This document shows positions 60,709 to 64,000 of a DNA stretch of 64,000 bases, one piece after another. The position numbers and the translations under genes are program-made. Each line of letters begins with the position of its first letter. Position 1 is the first letter of the stretch. The notes beneath the pieces are model-generated. The model made no database searches, was not told the DNA's origin, and was given only the letters and a program-made list of their open reading frames with translations. Origin of the DNA: Hufsiella ginkgonis (lineage in GTDB: Bacteria; Bacteroidota; Bacteroidia; Sphingobacteriales; Sphingobacteriaceae); the NCBI RefSeq assembly GCF_009834915.1, contig NZ_WVHS01000004.1, positions 372,001 through 436,000 of the forward strand. The letters are read 5' to 3'.

Positions 60709-63264
60709 CTACCGGAGCACACTTTTGAAATCGTAATTAAATTCCTCGTTGTATATCGCCCTGTATTCCTGCCTGAAATTCTCGAAGGTGGCTTTTGCCA
60801 GGGAGTGCTTCCCGAGGTGGACGAGGGCTCTGCATTTTAATATCATGGCATCCTCATTTACGGGGTCGAAGTTAAAGATGTAGCTGGCTACCTGTATGAT
60901 CAGTTCGGGGTGCTCCTGCAGGTTTATGGTGTTTATAAAATGAATGAACGTGTCTGTCACCTCGTTGGCGGTTTCCGATTTAAATGTGTCCAGCCATTCG
61001 TAATTGAGGTTGGCAAGGATGTTTCCGCGCTGGCCGATGGCTGCCAGCTTTGCGATCTTTTCTTCGTTAATGCCTTTCTTATCTCTTACGATGGCCAGGT
61101 AATCGTAATAATCGATGTATATCGAAGAATGATCAATGAGCATGCGCCAGGTGCCGGTATCGTTCGACATATGGCAGTTACCCATGCGGTCTAACAACGC
61201 CTTCAGCTTTGCGATGTTTACCGACCGGTTGTTGCTCGCACTTTCGGCGCTTTTATCGGGCCACAGCATCTCTTTAAGCTTTTCTGAACTGATGCCGCGC
61301 TCCCATCGCAGGTTATAGAGCAAGAGGATCAGGAAAAGCTCCTTAACAAGCGGCGTAAACTGCCTGGTGATATCGGTCCCATCTTTGTCCACTATCTGGA
61401 AATCGCCGAAGAGATACACAATATTCGCATGGTGAGGTTGCCCGTTTTCCGGGATGACGGGCGTATGATCATTACTGATTTGCGTATCGGCCGGCTGCTT
61501 ATGGTTTAACCGCGGTGGCTGAAGACCGCTCTTTTTCCTTCGCGTGTAGTAGAAAAATAATCCCGCGGCCAGCAGCACCAGCACGGTGATTGCAGGATAA
61601 AGGAACCGCCTGACCTGACTTACGGCCGCGCCCCGCACCGGGACACCGGCCAGCGCCGGCGAAGACAGCGAGAAAATACCGACATGCGTCACGTCGTTAT
61701 CATCGAGATAGAGCGACGCCGCAACAAACCGGTTTAATTGCTTGCTATAAAAAAGATCGGCGTACGACCGGATATCCTGGAACTGGAACGGGATCTCATC
61801 CCCAAGCCTTTCCAGTACCGGTTTTGACAACGATCCTTTAACCAGCTGCAGGGTAGATTTAAACTTGTGTTTCGGAAAGACCAGGCCATAATAAACGCCC
61901 TCTTTTTCATCGATAACGATCGAATTGCCGAACACGAAATCTTCGGGTACAGGCTTGAGCTCATAAATCCGCTTGAAACGATTTAGCTTCCGGTCATAAT
62001 AAAGCAGATCATAGAGGTTACGTGATTTTAAGATCTGTTTGCCCTTGTTACTGCCATACCCGCCGATGATGTAAGCCCCGTTTTCCGTGGTTCCTAAACC
62101 GGCGAGGTACCTTGGGGTAAAAAAGTCGCCGCTATATTTTACCATGCTTTTTTTACCGGTAGCCATGTCAAGCCGCTGGAGGGTATTCTTATACATAAAG
62201 TGTCCGTATCCGCCGAACAGGTAAAAGGCGTCTTCTCCCGGGGAATAAAACTTATTATAATGCCAGTAATTGGTAAGCGGATCGGGCAGCGAAAAGTTCC
62301 TGCTCCATCGCCGCTCCGCGGGATCATATACCGACACCATGTCCTGGTCGATATAGATCGTGTACAGCTTACCATTCCGGGCATTCACATACGACTGGCT
62401 TCCAAGCAATACGTTCTGATGCCCGGAGCGATAAGAAACTCCCGACAGCGAATCATGCCTTACCGAATACCGGTACATAGAATCCGTTCCCACGATGTAG
62501 ACACGGTCGTTCCCTTCATCGAACGCCACGCTCACCGGTCCGCGCACGGTAAAATCGGCCAGCATTTTCCATTTCGTGTGTTTTTGCCTGATCCATTGCG
62601 GGTTACTGATCATGGCCATAGAACCGCTTACAAGGTCTTTGATCCCGGTGCCGGTTGCGTCATCCAGCGGCCAATGGTATTTCAGCTTGTTGTTTTTCCT
62701 GATCCCGATATCCCTGAGGCGCATCGGCGGAACATCGGTTGTCTGGAAGTCGGCAAAAGTATTGGCTCCAAAGAAGATATTTACACAGTCATCCAGTGGC
62801 TGCCCGAGCTTAATGGTGTATTTTCCCCCCCCCGCGGTAAACGTAAGCAGGTTATTTTTCCCCGAATAGCGGAAGCTGATCTTCAGCCATCCGTTAAAAT
62901 AATCGCTTTTGTCTATGTTATAAGGGAAAGAAACAGATACCTCGCCCATTACCAGCCGCAGGTGTCTTTTTATAGAGGCGTCCTTGTCGTAAATAAGATC
63001 GATGTTTTGCTTCCGCGAGTCGATGATCCTCACAATGTACCCGAAGTAGTCTACCTGGTCGGGAACAAACCCCAGGTCGAAGGATAGTTCAAAATCCTGT
63101 CCCAGGCAAAGGCTGCCGCCCGGGCTCAGGTCTATACCCGTTCGTTCGTCCTGCACCACTTCGCTTCCTGCCACCTGCAAACCATACGACTGTGGGTATG
63201 CACTACGGCCAAAACAACAAAGTATAGCGGCCAAAGCGCCGAGATATTTCAGAAACGTTCGCAT
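60709..63264 (-). CDS. Single-pass transmembrane regulator: Kelch-type periplasmic sensor, SARP-like output
   Basis: One 851-residue protein. Residues 1-25 are a signal peptide; 30-200 resemble a laminin-G/concanavalin-like fold; 240-540 a beta-propeller with Kelch-like GGYG motifs (AFYLFGGYGHFMYKNTLQRL, AYIIGGYGSNKG); 554-573 one membrane helix (LYPAITVLVLLAAGLFFYYT) followed by RRKK. The cytoplasmic part has a winged helix (615-720, NIVYLFGDFQIVDKDGTDIT, LVKELFLILLLYN, SEKLKEMLWPD, NIAKLKALLDRMG) and a helical repeat region (740-851), the arrangement of SARP/BTAD activators. It would sense a periplasmic ligand and bind DNA from the membrane. Names such as galactose oxidase would be misleading. 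Confidence 0.75.
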   Translation of the reverse strand: MRTFLKYLGALAAILCCFGRSAYPQSYGLQVAGSEVVQDERTGIDLSPGGSLCLGQDFELSFDLGFVPDQVDYFGYIVRIIDSRKQNIDLIYDKDASIKRHLRLVMGEVSVSFPYNIDKSDYFNGWLKISFRYSGKNNLLTFTAGGGKYTIKLGQPLDDCVNIFFGANTFADFQTTDVPPMRLRDIGIRKNNKLKYHWPLDDATGTGIKDLVSGSMAMISNPQWIRQKHTKWKMLADFTVRGPVSVAFDEGNDRVYIVGTDSMYRYSVRHDSLSGVSYRSGHQNVLLGSQSYVNARNGKLYTIYIDQDMVSVYDPAERRWSRNFSLPDPLTNYWHYNKFYSPGEDAFYLFGGYGHFMYKNTLQRLDMATGKKSMVKYSGDFFTPRYLAGLGTTENGAYIIGGYGSNKGKQILKSRNLYDLLYYDRKLNRFKRIYELKPVPEDFVFGNSIVIDEKEGVYYGLVFPKHKFKSTLQLVKGSLSKPVLERLGDEIPFQFQDIRSYADLFYSKQLNRFVAASLYLDDNDVTHVGIFSLSSPALAGVPVRGAAVSQVRRFLYPAITVLVLLAAGLFFYYTRRKKSGLQPPRLNHKQPADTQISNDHTPVIPENGQPHHANIVYLFGDFQIVDKDGTDITRQFTPLVKELFLILLLYNLRWERGISSEKLKEMLWPDKSAESASNNRSVNIAKLKALLDRMGNCHMSNDTGTWRMLIDHSSIYIDYYDYLAIVRDKKGINEEKIAKLAAIGQRGNILANLNYEWLDTFKSETANEVTDTFIHFINTINLQEHPELIIQVASYIFNFDPVNEDAMILKCRALVHLGKHSLAKATFENFRQEYRAIYNEEFNYDFKSVLR

Positions 63265-63511
63265 CCCGTGTTTTCGAAGCCGTTTAAGGCCAATGAAATT
63301 GATTAGCTAGCTGGTAATTGTATAACAAGATTACAAATGTTTTTCCAAAACTCGGGCTACACCCTGACAAATTGTAACAAAACCTAACATATCCGGTCCG
63401 GCGTTCCCCTCATAGGAAGAGCGGGATTCGAAAAGCGCCGGGCAACAGCCTGTAACCAGGAGTAAATGCGATCGCCCGCGACCGGATGCCGGGGCAAGGA
63501 TGTAATAAAGA

Positions 63512-63531
63512 GGCGCAGTATGAACTGCGCC
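63512..63531 (-). terminator. Hairpin below the ricin-lectin gene
   Basis: GGCGCAGT, 4-base loop, ACTGCGCC, perfect 8-bp stem; on the - strand it is followed by TCTTTATTACAT. The tail is only moderately T-rich. Confidence 0.55.
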
Positions 63532-63542
63532 CCTGGTATGAC

Positions 63543-64000
63543 TCAGGGTGTTTGAAACGCCCATTGCTGGCTGTTGCTGCCGGTGCTGGTCCAGATCTGT
63601 ATAAGCGCCCCGGCAACTGTCGAGTGACCGGGGACTTCCATCATTTTATTACTCTGAACCCCTTTCACGGAATAGTAGCCGCCGGAGGTACGGGTAATGA
63701 TCCATTTCTGGTTATCGCCGGCGGAGGAGTCGAAAATCTGGAGTTTGGCCCCGTCAGCCACCGATTGGCCGGTAACCTCCAGCGACCGGTTACTTTGGAT
63801 ACCCACAATACGGTATTGACCATTGCCCAGGCTGGTTACGTTCCAGCGCTGGTTATTGCCGCCGCTATAGGTCCATTGCTGCACGGGCGTTCCGTTTGCC
63901 GTTAGTGCCCCCTTGGCATCGAGCGCCAGGCCGCTGGTACGGTTAACGATCTTATAAATACCATCGGGCAACACTACGGGATCGGCAGTACGCTGCATCG
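63543..64000 (-). CDS. Ricin-type beta-trefoil lectin domain, C-terminal part of a larger protein
   Basis: The frame runs off the right edge; an ATG at 63998 is internal. The visible 152 residues form a ricin-B trefoil: three similar units beginning GIYKIVNRTSGLALDAKGAL, GQYRIVGIQSNRSLEVTGQS and GYYSVKGVQSNKMMEVPGHS, each ending in a QxW-like NNQRWNV, DNQKWII, SNSQQWAF. Such domains bind sugars and usually sit at the end of secreted glycoside hydrolases. The catalytic part lies outside the window. Confidence 0.85.
   Translation of the reverse strand, partial: MQRTADPVVLPDGIYKIVNRTSGLALDAKGALTANGTPVQQWTYSGGNNQRWNVTSLGNGQYRIVGIQSNRSLEVTGQSVADGAKLQIFDSSAGDNQKWIITRTSGGYYSVKGVQSNKMMEVPGHSTVAGALIQIWTSTGSNSQQWAFQTP

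Noticed and set aside
62200-63087. 295-codon + strand open frame inside the transmembrane regulator gene
   Set aside because: Antisense to a protein with clear signal peptide and domains; its own translation is low in structure and unrecognised.

Overview
The window reads as a chromosomal segment of a Bacteroidota bacterium, most likely from the Chitinophagaceae/Sphingobacteriaceae side of the phylum (inference from gene content; no search was run). Supporting signs are TAnnTTTG-type -7 promoter boxes, almost no Shine-Dalgarno sequences (one clear exception before a TldD gene), a very long IspG with a large internal insert, LytS/LytTR and MoxR/DUF58/BatA/DUF4175-type genes, outer-membrane beta-barrels beside an ECF sigma factor, and heme synthesis by the C5 pathway. 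No tRNA, rRNA, CRISPR array or intact insertion sequence was seen.

Layout. Bases 1-9749 hold a branched-chain amino acid supercluster on the + strand: ilvD (3' part)-ilvB-ilvN-ilvC-leuC-leuD-leuB-leuA-ilvA. Together with an aminotransferase it would make leucine, isoleucine and valine from threonine and pyruvate. It is followed by a TMEM175-like channel gene and, convergent to it, an ABC ATPase without a permease. Bases 11549-13726 (- strand) form an ECF sigma / anti-sigma / outer-membrane barrel operon. Bases 15201-23625 (- strand) are a heme operon, hemA-hemCD(fused)-hemB-hemL-histidine kinase-response regulator-hemE-hemJ, with a MarR gene diverging from its head across a perfect inverted repeat. 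A LytS/LytTR pair, a small secreted protein and ispG follow.

Bases 29496-42458 hold the most unusual locus: a divergent DUF4159 gene, then MoxR ATPase, DUF58 (vWA), a BatA-like membrane protein, a DUF4175-like membrane protein, a membrane protein with an amidotransferase-like core, and three TldD/TldE proteins. Both TldD copies (HExxxH) carry Tat signal peptides; the TldE partner between them does not. This looks like one envelope-located proteolysis or maturation system.

From 42.6 kb the content is more accessory: a GH105 hydrolase, a SAM methyltransferase, an OmpA remnant, a CPA1 antiporter, a double-VOC protein, a penicillin-acylase-family enzyme, an orphan N6-adenine DNA methyltransferase, an MHS transporter, a frameshifted remnant, an Rpn/PD-(D/E)XK nuclease-like protein, an aldo/keto reductase with an AraC regulator, and a 47-residue membrane peptide. 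The window ends with pta-ackA, an 851-residue single-pass regulator (periplasmic Kelch-type sensor, cytoplasmic SARP-like output) and the 3' end of a ricin-lectin protein.

A second theme is a family of short palindromic repeats in many intergenic gaps. They come in three sequence flavours (ATCAGT, ACGTT, AGCT), several with a TCCC-containing core. They abut or supply stop codons and have also entered the ispG coding sequence in frame.
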